This document shows, in pieces, positions 36,658 through 63,605 of a stretch of 64,000 nt of DNA (positions are counted from its first letter, which is position 1; each line of letters begins with the position of its first letter). The notes below the pieces were generated by a model. That model was not told the DNA's origin. It was given only the letters and a program-made list of their open reading frames with translations, and ran no database searches. The translations under genes and the position numbers were made by a program. The DNA is from Chionoecetes opilio (lineage: Eukaryota; Arthropoda; Malacostraca; Decapoda; Majidae): contig JACEEZ010023663.1 in NCBI GenBank assembly GCA_016584305.1, forward strand, positions 585,927 to 649,926, written 5' to 3'.

Positions 36658-39020
36658 GGAGGAAGCAAAGGATGAGGTATAATAGGTATTTACAGGAGTT
36701 TGGACAGATGGAGGTTTTTGTAAAGCATTATTTAAAGGTAGAAGTGCTTAGTGTCAGAGGTGGGAATGGCCAGATTTGCCCACATTACAATAGAACTGCA
36801 AAGTCACTCGTCACATCACAGTAGAAATCGCTGAAAAATATATCACAAACCAACAGATATAAATGAAGTGCAACCACAAGTCTTCCTCCAGTCATCAGGT
36901 TGACCTTGAGGAAAACTACAACCAATTCTAAGCGTAAATACTGCAACACACGAGGCAGGGAATCTCCAAGACTATTTTTTTTGTTCTGCGTATTCCACAG
37001 TTTTGAAGAAAAAAGATAAATTTCAAAGAAGACAGCTAGAATAGGTGCTATTATTTGCTGCATATGTCTCACTAGTGTTTGTAGTTTGAACTAAATTAAG
37101 CATAAGAACAAGGGGAGCACGCAGGGTTCATAAATGCAAAACTTCTTCAACAAAGTGTAAATACAAAAATATAACAAAACACTCTAAAAGCTATCAAAGA
37201 ATACAGTTGTCTAGAATCATTGTATGCCATTGAAATGTAGACAGTGTTGTATCATGAAGTCGTAGTATCTAAAAAGACTTGTTAGACATGGATGCACAGT
37301 AGTTATAACAGGTCTGCCACACTTTTCCTGCATGCTCCAGGTTGCAAAAGGACAAAAGGCCTTGGCTCTTGAGAACACCGATAGGAGGCAGAGCACAGCG
37401 CTACAGTACACCCCTTCCATTATTTGCTCATAATCCTGTGTTCATATAGATGTGTCTAGATATACTTATATAATATGCATATTCATGGAAATCAAGTGAA
37501 TTTAGGTGAAATACAAAATGCACATTTGTACTACGAGGCAGGTTAGTGCGGATATTTAGGGCCCGTATGTCACCGTACCCAAGGTTGACAGGCTGAAGAG
37601 TTGACCCTCTAATGGTAACTTGGTAACTCATCGACACAAGCCCATGGGAAGTCTGGAGTGACATTTCCTGAGAAGAACTATGAAAATTATATATATTTAG
37701 AAAAAAATATACTTTGAAGCACAATACTACTTTCCTGTATTGTATTTAATCGTATTGATAATTTAGCGTCAAAAGCCGAACAGAATTCTTTGTCACCGCA
37801 ATGAAGGCATGAATACAAGATACTTCTTTGGCAACCAGTGATCGTTGAACAGAAACAAGGAATTCTGTGTTATATAGATCTACTTCTAAATACTGTTAGA
37901 GGTGCCAAAAGAATTCTGTCTATAATTTGAGGAGCCATGGAGGTCGGTAACACAGGGCCCTCGGTCGTGTGTGAGTGGCGACGCGTGTGACACATAACAC
38001 GGGACACAAACGGACTCCAAACGATGTGACTGAACTATGGACTCAAAACTTCCTAAGACTGGTTTTTTTAACGAGGCAAAAAATCCTGACCCCTTGCTGC
38101 TTACTGACTGATATTTGATGTCAGGAGAAGGGAATACTACGCTTCTTCTTAATTTCAGTTGTATTGCATCATAGTTAACCCTATTATCAGGTAAACAGAG
38201 GTGTAACTTAAAGCGCGAGACGTTGATAGAATGGAATTTTCGCCTCGTTAAAAAAAATAGGCTATAGTGGGTGGTGAGGAGAGGGCAGACTCCTATAGTT
38301 AAAGTGTAGACAGTCATAGGCAGGTTGTCAGTCTGAACTTTTCATTAGCTTAATTTTGTGAGATTATGGAACGAAAATGTTTCTTGTGAGATGATTACAA
38401 TTTTATCACATGATGTCAGATAATTATTTTGACGATTCTAAATGATTGATACTTTTCAAAGAACTATTTAAACCTTATTAATTGGTTAAGATTTGGTAAT
38501 AAGTTCTGCTTGGTCACTGGTGTTACCCAAAAACTTTCAAAAATCAGTTTATTATCGCAAAAGTTCTTAACTAAAGCTTTTGTTTACTTGATTACTTGAG
38601 CATCAATTTTTCCACCAGTACGAGGTATGAGGGAGGGAGACGAGAGGGGTGAGCTGCAGCCGCCACAGCACACTGACCCGCCACAGCTTGAGGGTGACCC
38701 AAGGACAGCACACAAGCAGAATCAGGGTCACAAAGAAACCACTACAGGTCAGCACAGGTCAAATCAGCGACCACATCCCAGTGTTTATACATAGCGACAT
38801 CTTGACGTGAGGCCCTCCGGTGTACGATCATCAAAATATAGATATGGATAAAAGTTACATGCTTCTCACTGTGTCACTGCTTTCTTATAGTAATGTTACT
38901 TGTGGCCCCACCTTACACTTATATATGGGCAGCAATTTTTCACTTTAGGAGCACAAAATTCTTCACACATTTGGATCAGATTAGGGGTGTTAGGAGTCTA
39001 CTTATTGAATGGTGACAATT
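36658..39020. other. Intergenic, no gene recognised
   Basis: Several minus-strand frames of 60-143 codons (for example 37886-38317) lack motifs, splice support or repeats. At 38178-38275 there is a lone diverged copy of the repeat seen in SUPV3L1 intron 4. Confidence 0.5.
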
Positions 39021-39325
39021 TAGGCCGATTTTTTAAGCATGGACTTCAGCTAACCTAAAACTAACCATGGTAACTTTAGACAGACATTTCAGTTTTTTTT
39101 TAACATTTTTCTGGGGAATTCTATAATAATATATCAAATCATTAGACTGTGGTGTTGGACAGGGTCGTGGGTGTCTAACTATTCCAATACAATTTTTGTT
39201 AGCCTTCGACCAATCTGAGACTAACCCCCCCCCCCCGGAAAAATGTAAAAAAATAACTGATATGTCTGTCTAAAGTCATGGTTAGTCTTAGGTTAGCTTA
39301 TGTCCATGCTTAAAAAATTGGCCAA
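39021..39325. mobile_element. Hairpin MITE with diverged ends
   Basis: AGGCCGATTTTTTAAGCATG and GCTAACCTAAAACTAACCAT are mirrored by ATGGTTAGTCTTAGGTTAGC and CATGCTTAAAAAATTGGCC. The middle has a C-homopolymer at 39226-39236. Confidence 0.8.
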
Positions 39326-40285
39326 TGACAGTCAGAGCGCGTCATGACCTGCTGCTTAAGGCGGATGACACAACACAGGTTTTCCCTAACAAGGTGTGGT
39401 GGAGTCTCAAGGTCCACTACCACAGCAGCAGTGCCACACAATACCTCCTTGCATTAAACCAATGTATCATTACGGATCAGCGTCCATAATCTGCTCGGGG
39501 TGACTTCCCTTGACAACGTTCAATTTGGTCATTAGTTCTGACACTAGTTAAGAGCTATGTCCACCTTATGAATATTGTGCTTAGCATGTTTAAGGCTGAG
39601 GTAGTATATATAGTAGAATACCGTGAGCTTTGAACATCAAGCCATAATACTTTATACACACTCTGGCAATCCTAGGTATGCCCAACAGGGAACTGAATTT
39701 CTATGATAGCATTGACAAGGTACACATGTAATGATGCCATGGCCCAACATCAATATTGAATGACATGCATGTATTGAATGCACCTTATTCACATGTCCAC
39801 CGCCTCTTACAATGGGGGTTTTCAGCACTAAGAGACGGCCAGAACACAGTCGCCTGTTGAGGGTGTAGGGAATACCATACAGGAGAGTTAAAAGTAAATA
39901 GTAAATATCTAGAATCCCTCCGACAGCGGGGAGAAAAAATAGAGCATGAGTGGCGCTAAAGCCTAGAAATGTATTGCTTTCTCTCACTTATAAAAGACGG
40001 AGAGGGAAATGTGGAAGTGATGTGGAGGAAAGGGTCACCATACACAGAAATTGTTAACTACAAATGTATATTAACAAGATAAATGAGCCGTTGCGTACAG
40101 TGCCTAAGAAATATATATAAAAGGCCAGCTTGACAGTCAAAGGGAGGACTACACATGGGCAGCTCCAGGCATCTACACTTGAAGCTAATAATACACACAC
40201 AACTTGAAGGACATAGCAAGTCTTATCTCATCAGGTTCACGCTGATGCTGACGCTGACGCTGACGCTGACTCTCCCCAACGCGCG
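39326..40285. other. Intergenic, no gene recognised
   Basis: The minus-strand frame at 39652-39987 has no recognisable motif. A short (GCTGAC)n tract lies at 40239-40270. Confidence 0.45.
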
Positions 40286-40500
40286 GCCCTCACACCCTAT
40301 GCCTTCCTACACGGGGCAAAGGTCAGGTCAGGCCACCCATGCTACACCTTATGCCTTCTAACACAGTGCAAAGGTCAGGCCACCCATGCCACACCCCACA
40401 CCTTCCAACACGGGGCAAAGGTCAGGCCAGGCCACCCATGCCACACCCCACACCTTCCAACACGGGGCAAAGGTCAGGCCACCCATGCAACACTCATGGA
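40286..40500. repeat. About 62-bp tandem repeat
   Basis: Three to four units with CCTTCCAACACGGGGCAAAG and GTCAGGCCACCCATGCCACA. Confidence 0.85.
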
Positions 40501-40704
40501 CCTAAATAATGGGTCATCCAATCATTACAGCACAACCACAATATTTTTTTTTTCTATGGATTTTATAACTCTGTATTAAATCTTTTTGCCAAGAAAAGGA
40601 CAACTTACGGAACTCCTTCATGGTAAGGCGCCTCAGATGCAGAATATTTTGATGCTTGAAACATTTAATAATTGTACAAGGCCTGAACCAGTAGTTACTA
40701 TACA

Positions 40705-41110
40705 ATTTTTCTGAAGGCTTTTAATGTGTCAAAAGTATGTGTTGTAAACTTGACTTGTGATGTTGAGAATTTTACAATCACTGCAGCATTTGGCAGTGGC
40801 TTAAACCAACTCTGAATGGCTTTTACAGATGTTGTGGTCCCGTCTCTGTATCTACATTTATCCAGTCTTTCCTTCAACTGGTGCACATTATGTGCCGATA
40901 TCACCTCCTCATTTAGTCCATTCCAAACGTCTACATTTCTATGAGGGAAGCTGTACTTCTTGATGGTGTTCAGGCATCTCCCTTTTCCTAGTTGTTTTGT
41001 ATGTCCTCTTGTGTAGCGACCTTCTCTTTGTTTCCGAGTCAGTAGTCTCTCATTGTCTGTTTCTTCCATCTTTGTTATCAGTTTAAAAATTGCAGGGACT
41101 AGGCAGGCTC
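40705..41110 (-). pseudogene. LINE C-terminal relic (second family)
   Basis: The minus strand reads REGRYTRGHTKQLGKGRCLN, TIKKYSFPHRNVDVWNGLN and EEVISAHNVHQLKERLDKC, the RxxxFxxRxVxxWNxLP end of a CR1/L2-like polyprotein. The sequence differs from the dominant family of the window. Confidence 0.8.
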
Positions 41111-41808
41111 TGAGCCACACCACTGAGGCCGGCAACCAACAACACACACACAATGGTTCATCTAGTAATCCTTTACATGGCAATAAGCTTCAATGCAAGA
41201 ATCACAAAACATTTTAAAAAGATATTTGCTATCATGTGCCACTTACGACAATTTTACAAATTTTACATTGCCAAAACTCTCCGTCACAACGCGAGACGCT
41301 ACATCGGTTACAGGGAGTTTCGTACACAACTTGTTTCGTACCCAGGTTTTATTAGCTGTTTCGTACACTGATTTTGAGTTATTTAGTGCATACCCAGTGT
41401 TGTTACAGAACTCTAGTAGTCAAATTCAACTCTCAGCTGAGTGTACAAAACGACTATGGCTTCATATAGACTACGAAACATTTTTTTGGGTGTACTAATC
41501 TACTGGTGTACGAAACAACTTGTGTACAAACTGACTGCACCCCGCTACATCACACCTTCACAGCATCCTTACAAACACTTGACTTGCGTTGGAGTCCCTA
41601 CGAGTGAGTCCCAACACTTCCATGGATAGAGGGAATATCATGCATTAGGAAGCAAGCTCTACGCCGGACCCAGTACTCTACACACACAGCGAGGGGCACG
41701 GCACCAACATGGAGGCGGCAGCAGTCTCTCACATGACAGAAACTTAGGCAGGTAGACTGGATTGCTGTGTCCCTCGAGTGAAAGACATGTTATGGTTAGA
41801 TTAATAGT
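41111..41808. other. Intergenic, no gene recognised
   Basis: Plus-strand frames of 62-101 codons lack motifs. TTTCGTACAC/GTACGAAAC motifs recur between 41326 and 41515. Confidence 0.45.
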
Positions 41809-42018
41809 AACCCCTTGAGGCCCGGAACATAATTTCCATTGTAATTTGGACACCATTAGACGATTTTTAGTGAGTATAAGCAATGTTTTATAGATATGAC
41901 CTGTTTAGTAGCCATGTCCACTAGTTAATTTGGGATATTTAGTTACTTTTTATAATTGTATGGCTAACAACAGACGAGTTTATATAGCCAAGGAAAGCTC
42001 TGGGCGTGAAGGGGTTAA
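41809..42018 (-). mobile_element. TTAA-type MITE
   Basis: Full copy, TAACCCCTTGAGGCCCGGAA to CTGGGCGTGAAGGGGTTAAC. Confidence 0.85.
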
Positions 42019-42304
42019 CACACACACACTACATGAAACCCATGATTGGCAAAAACCCCACACTGACCGGCAGCCATTATTATTATCACACAAAATATTC
42101 GATGATTCAAAAATTTATTGACTTTTCAAAAACTGCTGGAAATTGGAAATCCATCTACTGTTTTTTCGTGAGCACCATTCAAATTCATACATGTGAGAGA
42201 TGCTGCTAGTAACACTAAATAATGAGGCACATGGTTGTACAAAACACACGGCGTGAACCCACAGATGCTGACGATGGCACTACCAACACCTCACAGCTCG
42301 GCTC

Positions 42305-42530
42305 ACGCTGCAACACACTGTAAACGCCTTCAAGAAAACGTCTCTATTTTTCTTTACGTTAGAAGTTAAGACATTATAAACGGCTTCAATAAAATGTCTC
42401 TACTCTTCTTTTCTTTGGAATTTAAGCTATTATAAATGGTTTCAATAAAATATCGCTACTCTTCTTTACTCTGGAAGTCGAGACATTATAACCGGCTTCA
42501 ATAAAACATCGCTATTTACGTTGGAAGTGA
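42305..42530. repeat. About 60-bp degenerate tandem repeat
   Basis: Four units with CTTCAATAAAATGTCTCTAC and GAAGTTAAGACATTATAAAC. Confidence 0.8.
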
Positions 42531-42605
42531 TCTCTGTCATTTATCATACTGACAAAACATACTGCAAAGAAAAGTCCCTGATATTTATAACAACAAAGAG
42601 GCAAG

Positions 42606-42680
42606 AAGGTAACAGGAACTACCACGTGAAGGTCTCGCGGCCTCTTGTAGCTTCCTTATTTTATTATGTTCTTATGTAAA
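42606..42680 (+). mobile_element. LINE 3'-end fragment
   Basis: AAGGTAACAGGAACTACCAC to TTATTATGTTCTTATG. Confidence 0.75.
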
Positions 42681-43099
42681 ACTAAAGACTGGTGTTGACT
42701 GTTGAGGTGAGCGTGTGAGGTGGTGGGGCGCCATCGGATCAGCACCGTTCACTGTGTGAGGTGGAAGCATTTGTGGTGAATACGAGGAAGGCAGTGGAAC
42801 AGTGGAACAGTGGAACAGTGGAACAGTGGAACGTGGAAACGGAGTGTGGAATCATGATAGAAAATGTACAGTATGCTTAAACAAGGATTATCACAACTAT
42901 AACTGCCGTAACATTTCATATCCATATAAAAACATTGATAGTGTTCAAATGTGTAATACTTTGGATGTGTAATGACATAATCTTCCCTATGTAAAGACTG
43001 CAAACCAAGGACAACGTATTAGCTTGTTCAAGTATTGAGGCTGTGGGCTTGGGCATTGCCTGTCAATGTTTTGCTAATGGGAGGAATAAACATCAGAGA

Positions 43100-43275
43100 G
43101 GCTAGGAGAATAGTATAGGTGGTCAGTGCGGAGTCAATAGGGAGCTTTAAAAGGAGGCTGGACAGTGTTATGGATGGGGATGAAAGGTGGATGTAGGTAA
43201 TGTTAAGTAACAGGAACTACCACGTGTAGGTCTCGCGGCCTCTTGTAGCTTCCTTATGTTCTTATGTTCTTATAG
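43100..43275 (+). mobile_element. LINE 3' end
   Basis: Begins in the [15 protein letters not shown] codons (TGGTCAGTGCGGAGTCAATA) and runs to two ATGTTCTT tail units. Confidence 0.82.
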
Positions 43276-43429
43276 GGAAATGCTGGAGTCCCGGGCAGTG
43301 GCTGGCGAGCGTTGTTGGATGCGTAGTTGTGAGTTACTACTTCCATGCACGTAATCCTGCAATGGCCTTAACACCATCGCATCTTGGAGGAAGGGAAACC
43401 ATGTACAAGATAAGAAATATAAGGATGAT

Positions 43430-43910
43430 AATGATATGAATGATGATGTGAGCCCCACAGAGGAAGATTTTATAGACTTTTATGAAGAAGTGTATAGTCC
43501 ACGCGGAGCAGAGCGTTTAGAGGCTACCGATGTACAAGCAAATGTTACAATACCAATTCTTGATGATGCTATTACAGTTGATGAAGTTTCCCATGAAATT
43601 CAGAAATTAAAGCAAGACAAAGTTTGTGGGCCCGATACTTTATATCAGCAGTGTTTAATGCAGTGTTTTCCTCTGGCCCCTACCCTGTGGCCTGGCAGTC
43701 AGCCCGCATGGCCATGATATTTAGAATAGGCAATAGGGAGTACCGAGGAAATATCGGGTATAAATATCATTAATTGTCTGGCAAAGCTATACGACATGGT
43801 GCTGTCGACTCGCTTAAACAGTGGTTCACGCCATGCCGAGAGCAGGCTGGGCGTCAGCATTGCCGGGGCTGCACGGAACACCTTGTGACCCTTAAGTGTA
43901 GCTGTGGCAT
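43430..43910 (+). pseudogene. LINE reverse-transcriptase N-terminal relic
   Basis: ITVDEVSHEIQKLKQDKVCG with PDT follows an acidic leader. After frameshifts, VAWQSARMAMIFRIGNRE, NIINCLAKLYDMVLSTRLK and CREQAGRQHCRGCTEHLVTL can be read. These are the conserved fingers of a non-LTR RT. Stops and frame changes make it dead. Confidence 0.8.
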
Positions 43911-44360
43911 ATATTGTACCTATATGATTTTAGTATGTTTGAGGAGTTATAATTTCATGTTTAGATGGTACATATACCCAACCGCCGATGTTCATCTGTT
44001 TTGTGAAGACAGTCTGTCGCTTATACTTGGAATTCTCTACAGACAGGCGGGACGCAAGAAGAGCTTACACAAGGGCACTACAGGTAATATTATTTCTTAG
44101 TTTTTCTTTGTATAAATAACTTGTTATGAGATGTATCACGGGAAATTTGTGTCATCATGGCATAAATAATGGAAGAAGAGGTGATAGGAATTTTGCAGAT
44201 AACGGCACATTCATTGCAGTGTCACGGCGACATGGTCTGGCAATAAAGCAAATTCCTACAAAGTTTCTGTGACCTGATGTCAGTCCATGAGTCAGTGCTG
44301 AACCGAGTCCTGAAGCAATAAATGAGCTCATCTAGCTTCACTTAGGCTGTTGATTCATCA

Positions 44361-44660
44361 TTGCAGAGATTACACAGAGAACTAGTTTCTGAAGAAATCC
44401 CAAACACTGGGCCAGAGACAGACTTCATCTATGAGCTCATTGCAGAGATTACACAGAGAACTAAAACACGAATGACAAGCCGACAACAAGCTTTGATCAC
44501 AGGGTACTTCAGTAACCGTCACTACCAAGAAGATACACCACCTGCTGTTGTTGCTGAAAGAGATGAAGATGATCTGTCTGAGTATGATAATGTAGCCCCC
44601 GAGGATTTGGCAACGAAGGTGAAGGCTTTGTGCCAGCGGACCTTAGTGGCTGCAGAGTAA
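44361..44660 (+). pseudogene. Possible Tigger/pogo transposase C-terminal relic
   Basis: A 99-codon frame reads EIPNTGPETDFIYELIAEIT, ending MTSRQQALITGYFSNRHYQE and an acidic stretch. The short tandem RLHRELVSEE/LHRE(L)TK echo at 44366 and 44445 suggests a partial internal duplication. The acidic C-terminus ending in a helical ITGYF-like motif resembles CENP-B-type transposases, and a Tigger-like terminus lies nearby at 45534, but no DDE motif is visible. Low certainty. Confidence 0.3.
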
Positions 44661-45289
44661 GACAAGGAAATGTCAATGATTTGCAGTCTTTTTTTTTTTT
44701 TTTTAGCGTTTCCAATAAAGTTTGTATCCCATTTTTCTGTCTTTACAGGAGCATTCTTCCCTTCTATTGCAACACAACGAATAATTTAAAGGTATTTTTA
44801 GATAGCAAGGGAATAAAGTGGAAAAAAAAGTCAACTTCTTCACCAACCGGAATAGATCAGCATTTTTTTAAAGCAGCGTTTTCAATACCCAGAGTTTCGC
44901 GATCGAGTTTAGCGCTGTGCCTTCGGAAGAAAGACAGCGCGAAACTCGGGAGGGTACTGTACATTGGGACCCTTGATATCCCAACATTAGAGAGATTAAT
45001 TCTTGTACCCTGGTTTGTGAGGCTGTGACGTGTGGCTGAGAGTGTGGCACCAATCATGAGGTGACGGAATTCACTCACAGTTATATCAAATAAAGGAAAT
45101 TGGACTTTGACAACTTCGACCATGGGAATAAAGACAGTTTTCACGCACTACAGGTGGAGGTGCATCGTGGCTACAGTGGCTGTCTTGGTAGCCCTGTATA
45201 GTGTGAAGCGTTCAGAATGGTTGGGTAGCAGAGAGGCTGGTCAGGTTGGTAATGGCACTGTGTGAAGGGTTGAGGTCAAGTGTGAGAGT

Positions 45290-45545
45290 AGCTGGAGGAA
45301 CTTCAGATGCCTTTGAGATAGGTGTGGGGGTACATGATGCATCAAGGCTCAGTTCTCAGTCCTCTTTTGTTTGTGGTAGTGATGGAAGAGGCCACAAAGG
45401 AATGCAGAGCAGTTGATCCATGGGAGCTGCTGTATCCACATGATTTAGTCTTGACAGCTGAGACAAAGGAGAAAGTTGAGAGGAGATTTATAGATTGGAA
45501 GCAAGCAATGGAGAGAAGAGGTCTGAAGGTGAATACAGTAAACTC
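45290..45545 (+). pseudogene. LINE reverse-transcriptase palm relic
   Basis: HQGSVLSPLLFVVVMEEATK, then PWELLYPHDLVLTAETKEKV and WKQAMERRGLKVN. The catalytic YADDL box has become YPHDL and the frame shifts before HQGS, so the copy is inactive. Confidence 0.85.
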
Positions 45546-45720
45546 TCTATAATTTAAACTTTGGATAATTCAACTGCTTCAGGCCAGTTAGAAATTTTCA
45601 ACAACTTTCCATAATTTGAACAGAAGTTTGAACGACCCGAGCCTTACTAGTGAGAGTCCGACCTCTCCCATGCGGTGTGTGCCGCGGCTGCCCAGCGCGA
45701 CCAGTTATACAATAATTATC
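45534..45720 (+). mobile_element. Tigger/pogo-like terminal sequence
   Basis: TACAGTAAACTCTCTATAAT followed by AATTCAACTG and AATTTGAAC-type repeats resembles the terminal repeats of Tigger-like elements. Related ACAGTAAACCCTCGCTTTGA occurs in the palindrome at 9244. The other terminus was not found. Confidence 0.35.
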
Positions 45721-46432
45721 GTGTAAATACGATGGTTTTGGTGAGTACAATACAATCTGTGCTGTTTTGGCATGTTTGAGTGAGTTCTTTGATGAAGTGA
45801 GCCTCTTTAGTGAGGCTTTGACGAAGAAGTAGGAGAATGGATGGGTGGGGTGTGATTGGAGAGGGTCTCAAAATATTTTACTGGTTATGTGAAGATTCTG
45901 GTGTATCTCTAGTACTCTGGGAAGAAAGAAAAGAAAAAAAACAGTGTAATGTTCCCCCATTAGCAAAACAAATGCACGTTTATCAAATGCTCAAATATTA
46001 CGGCCCATCATGGTTCAGTCCCTAGCATGCAGGAAATATGAACAAGAAATATGTCATAACAATTATTGGTAGTTATTCTGTTCTCTGAAATAATGTCCTG
46101 ATAATTATGAACCCATGATAACCAAGCAGAAGAGTCTCTCGGCGGAACGCATTGCCACCACGTGAAGAAGGACAGCATTGGATGTTTGTGTTTCAAAGAT
46201 ATTGTTGTTATCCTGGCTGCAAGCATGTACTGTCATCACAACTCTTTCCTACTTCAAACAATGATAGCATGCTGAGGGAAGGACTAACTTGCTCTGGACT
46301 TGATCAGGGAAATTTCAACCACACTCGAGCTTCCCAATAAATTCAGGAGTGACCGGCGTGACTGGCTGACGCTAAAACTGTAACACTCATAGACATGGAA
46401 AAAAATAACCAAAAAATGCAATGACAGTCTGT

Positions 46433-46645
46433 TAACCCCTTGAGACCCAGGACGTAATTTCCATTGTAATTTGACCACCATTAGATGATTTGTAATGCAT
46501 ATAAGCAATGTTTCTATAGCTATGACCTGTTTAGTATCCTTGTCCACTAACTAATATGGCATATTTAGTTACTTTTCGTCATTTTATGGCTCGACAACAT
46601 ACAATTTCATATAGCCAAGGAAAGATCTGGGCGTGAAGGGGTTAA
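46433..46645 (-). mobile_element. TTAA-type MITE
   Basis: TTAACCCCTTGAGACCCAGG to CTGGGCGTGAAGGGGTTAAA; both TTAA ends are intact. Confidence 0.87.
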
Positions 46646-47511
46646 ACCTGTGTTATTAAGATAGTGTTATTGAGTTATTTAAAGTAATTCCTGCATGACG
46701 TCAGGGCCAGGAAGCGTCCCCAGTGTGGCTGTAATTTGAAGAAAGTGTTGCTAGTCTTACTATGCTACTGGACGTACTGATGATAACACTGCAGAGTCTA
46801 TCAATCGTTAGAATAGTCAGCAAAATCCTACATTATTTGAGAAACCATTCATTTGACAACACATTAATGACATTTGATGTGCAAAACTTTTGGATTTCAA
46901 GCTATAAACACCAATACTGAATACCTATTGCCAGATATAAACATGCAGGCGAGCTTGGTGGTTCCACGCATGCTGAATGGGATAAACACACTGGAATTTC
47001 ATGTTTGCCTTTCCTTGCATCTACCTAAGCATTAACAACTAATTCACACACTTGTCACTCCCCATAAAGAAATAGGCCTTCATAGGAGGAATTATTACAT
47101 ACTGCATAGCACAACAATTTGGGTCTTTTTGGAGTGAACGTGATCCATTATGTCCTCATGCACAACACAAAGAAGAGAATTCCCTGGCAATATCTAAGAC
47201 ACCATAGGTAAAAGGACTAATGTTGCAGACACAGCCTCATCACATGAAGGCAAACACAGCAAATGGACCGCTAAAACATATGTAACTCTCGGTGGAGTCC
47301 TAGACAAAGAAAGCTTGGGACAGGACAACGAGGGAAGGTCAACCACTGTCACCAACGATCAGATCTGCCGCTGCACACACGCACAGACGCACAGGTAGCG
47401 TGAGGAAGATAACTCATGAGGAGGAGGGGCAGGAAATCTCATGTTGGGATTGAATGCTTGTTACTAAAAGCAGTACGCAGCCTCCTCACCTACTGAATCA
47501 ACGCAAAGATC
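46646..47511. other. Intergenic, no gene recognised
   Basis: No open frame with motifs and no repeat of the families described here. Confidence 0.5.
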
Positions 47512-48203
47512 TTCCCTAGTGAGCTGTGAGAGCAACACACACACTGTTCCCTAGTGAGCTGTGAGAGCAACACACACTGTTCCCTAGTGAGCTGTGAGAG
47601 CAACACACACAATGTTCCCTAGTGAGCTGTGAGAGCAACACACACACTGTTCCCTAGTGAGCTGTGAGAGCAACACACACACTGTTCCCTAGTGAGCTGT
47701 GAGAGCAGCACACACACTGTTCCCTAGTGAGCTGTGAGAGCAACACAATGTTCCCTAGTGAGCTGTGAGAGCAACACACTGTTCCCTAGTGAGCTGTGAG
47801 AGCAACACAATGTTCCCTAGTGAGCTGTGAGAGCAACACACTGTTCCCTAGTGAGCTGTGAGAGCAACACACTGTTCCCTAGTGAGCTGTGAGAGCAACA
47901 CACTGTTCCCTAGTGAGCTGTGAGAGCAACACAATGTTCCCTAGTGAGCTGTGAGAGCAACACACACACTGTTCCCTAGTGAGCTGTGAGAGCAACACAC
48001 ACACTGTTCCCTAGTGAGCTGTGAGAGCAACACACACACTGTTCCCTAGTGAGCTGTGAGAGCAACACACACACTGTTCCCTAGTGAGCTGTGAGAGCAA
48101 CACAATGTTCCCTAGTGAGCTGTGAGAGCAACACACACACTGTTCCCTAGTGAGCTGTGAGAGCAACACAATGTTCCCTAGTGAGCTGTGAGAGCAATAC
48201 ACA
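47512..48203. repeat. 31-39-bp minisatellite downstream of the RNF gene
   Basis: About 18 units of TTCCCTAGTGAGCTGTGAGA plus GCAACACACACACTG, with length variation in the (CA)n part. It starts about 310 bp past the stop codon of the RNF gene on its strand, so it may lie in the 3' UTR. Confidence 0.95.
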
Positions 48204-48515
48204 CAAGTTAGTAGACAAAGAACGGACTGTGGGCCAGGTTGAGCAGCCCTCAAGGCCATCCTACTGCTGCTACACAACATTTCCATGCATTGAAATAGAG
48301 TTTTGATCGCAATACCTGATCACCAGGCTATCAACTTTACCAGAGAGTGACCCTATCTTTGTTGGTGGCTAACTCAAGGGGTATTGACTCCCCCGCCCTG
48401 GAGGCTCTCTGCATACTCTACATATGCTCTCATACCGTTGGCCTGAGATTCACCACCCTGCTGTTCTCAGTGCATGACACTCAGACGTATGCTGCCCTCC
48501 ACGCTTCAGCCCGCT

Positions 48516-62736
<14,221 letters not shown>

Positions 62737-62811
62737 CTGCAACACAACGCAACAACCAGTCAGCATCTACAACCGCCACTATGCACCTACAGGACCAATG
62801 GCTCATAACAA

Positions 62812-62900
62812 TATAAGAACATAAGGAAGCTACAAGAGGCCGTGAGACCTACACGTGGTAGTTCCTGTTACCTACATCCACCTTTCATCCCCATCTATAA
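62812..62900 (-). mobile_element. LINE 3'-end fragment
   Basis: ATATAAGAACATAAGGAAGC through CACCTTTCATCCCCATCTAT, lacking the TTAACACT segment. Confidence 0.75.
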
Positions 62901-63244
62901 AGCTTACAGACTTTCCAATAAACTAATTGGTAAATTGGTAAACACAAAAAGTTCCCACATGAACCAGTGTCAGGCAATTTTCTCTACCTTGGGTTGACGT
63001 GGACCCGTAACCTCACGGTGAGAGCCGCGCCTATGAGGGGAAGACCATTTCATCTACTCTTTCGCAACGATAAAATCACAAGACCCAATATATATAATAA
63101 AACCCGACATATAAGACCCAATTACAACTGCTTCTTATAACCCAGGATACATTGATAAAGCCATTCTTCATTCATTTGAGAACATAAAACAAGATCATGT
63201 CAGGTGAGTGAGTCTGGGGTTGGAATGGCATGGTAAATCAGGCA
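62901..63244. other. No feature recognised
   Basis: About 340 bp upstream of the first recognised RNF exon on its strand; no further exon seen. Confidence 0.45.
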
Positions 63245-63605
63245 ACATATTTCCCAAGGAGTGCCGAACCTACCGTCTATGCTGCCTGGCACTACAAAAC
63301 TGTCAATTATCTTATGAGGAAATACTCTACGAAATGGCACCACAGTCAACATTATTTCCCAAGGAGTGCCGTTCCTACCGTCTATGCTGCCTGGCACTAC
63401 ACAACTGACAATGACTTCACTAAGAGTGCCGTACCATCTATGCTGCCTGGCACTAGAAAACTGTCAATTATACATGAGGAAATACTCTATTGATGGCCTA
63501 GAAAACTGTCAATTATTTTCCTAAGAGTGCCGTACCTACCATCTAAGCTGCCTGGCACTACAAAACTGTCAATTTCTTCCCTAAGAGTGCCGTACCTATC
63601 ATCTA
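63245..63605. repeat. TATGCTGCCTGGCACTACAA tandem repeat
   Basis: Six units of 38-105 bp share AGTGCCGTACCTACCATCTA and GCTGCCTGGCACTACAAAAC plus TGTCAATT. Their frames are not genes. Confidence 0.88.

Noticed and set aside
37886..38317. 143-codon minus-strand frame in the intergenic region
   Set aside because: No motif, and it crosses a copy of the repeat family seen at 26390-26790.
47512..48203. CRISPR-like array
   Set aside because: Units are contiguous tandem repeats with CA-length variation and no unique spacers, in a eukaryotic genome.
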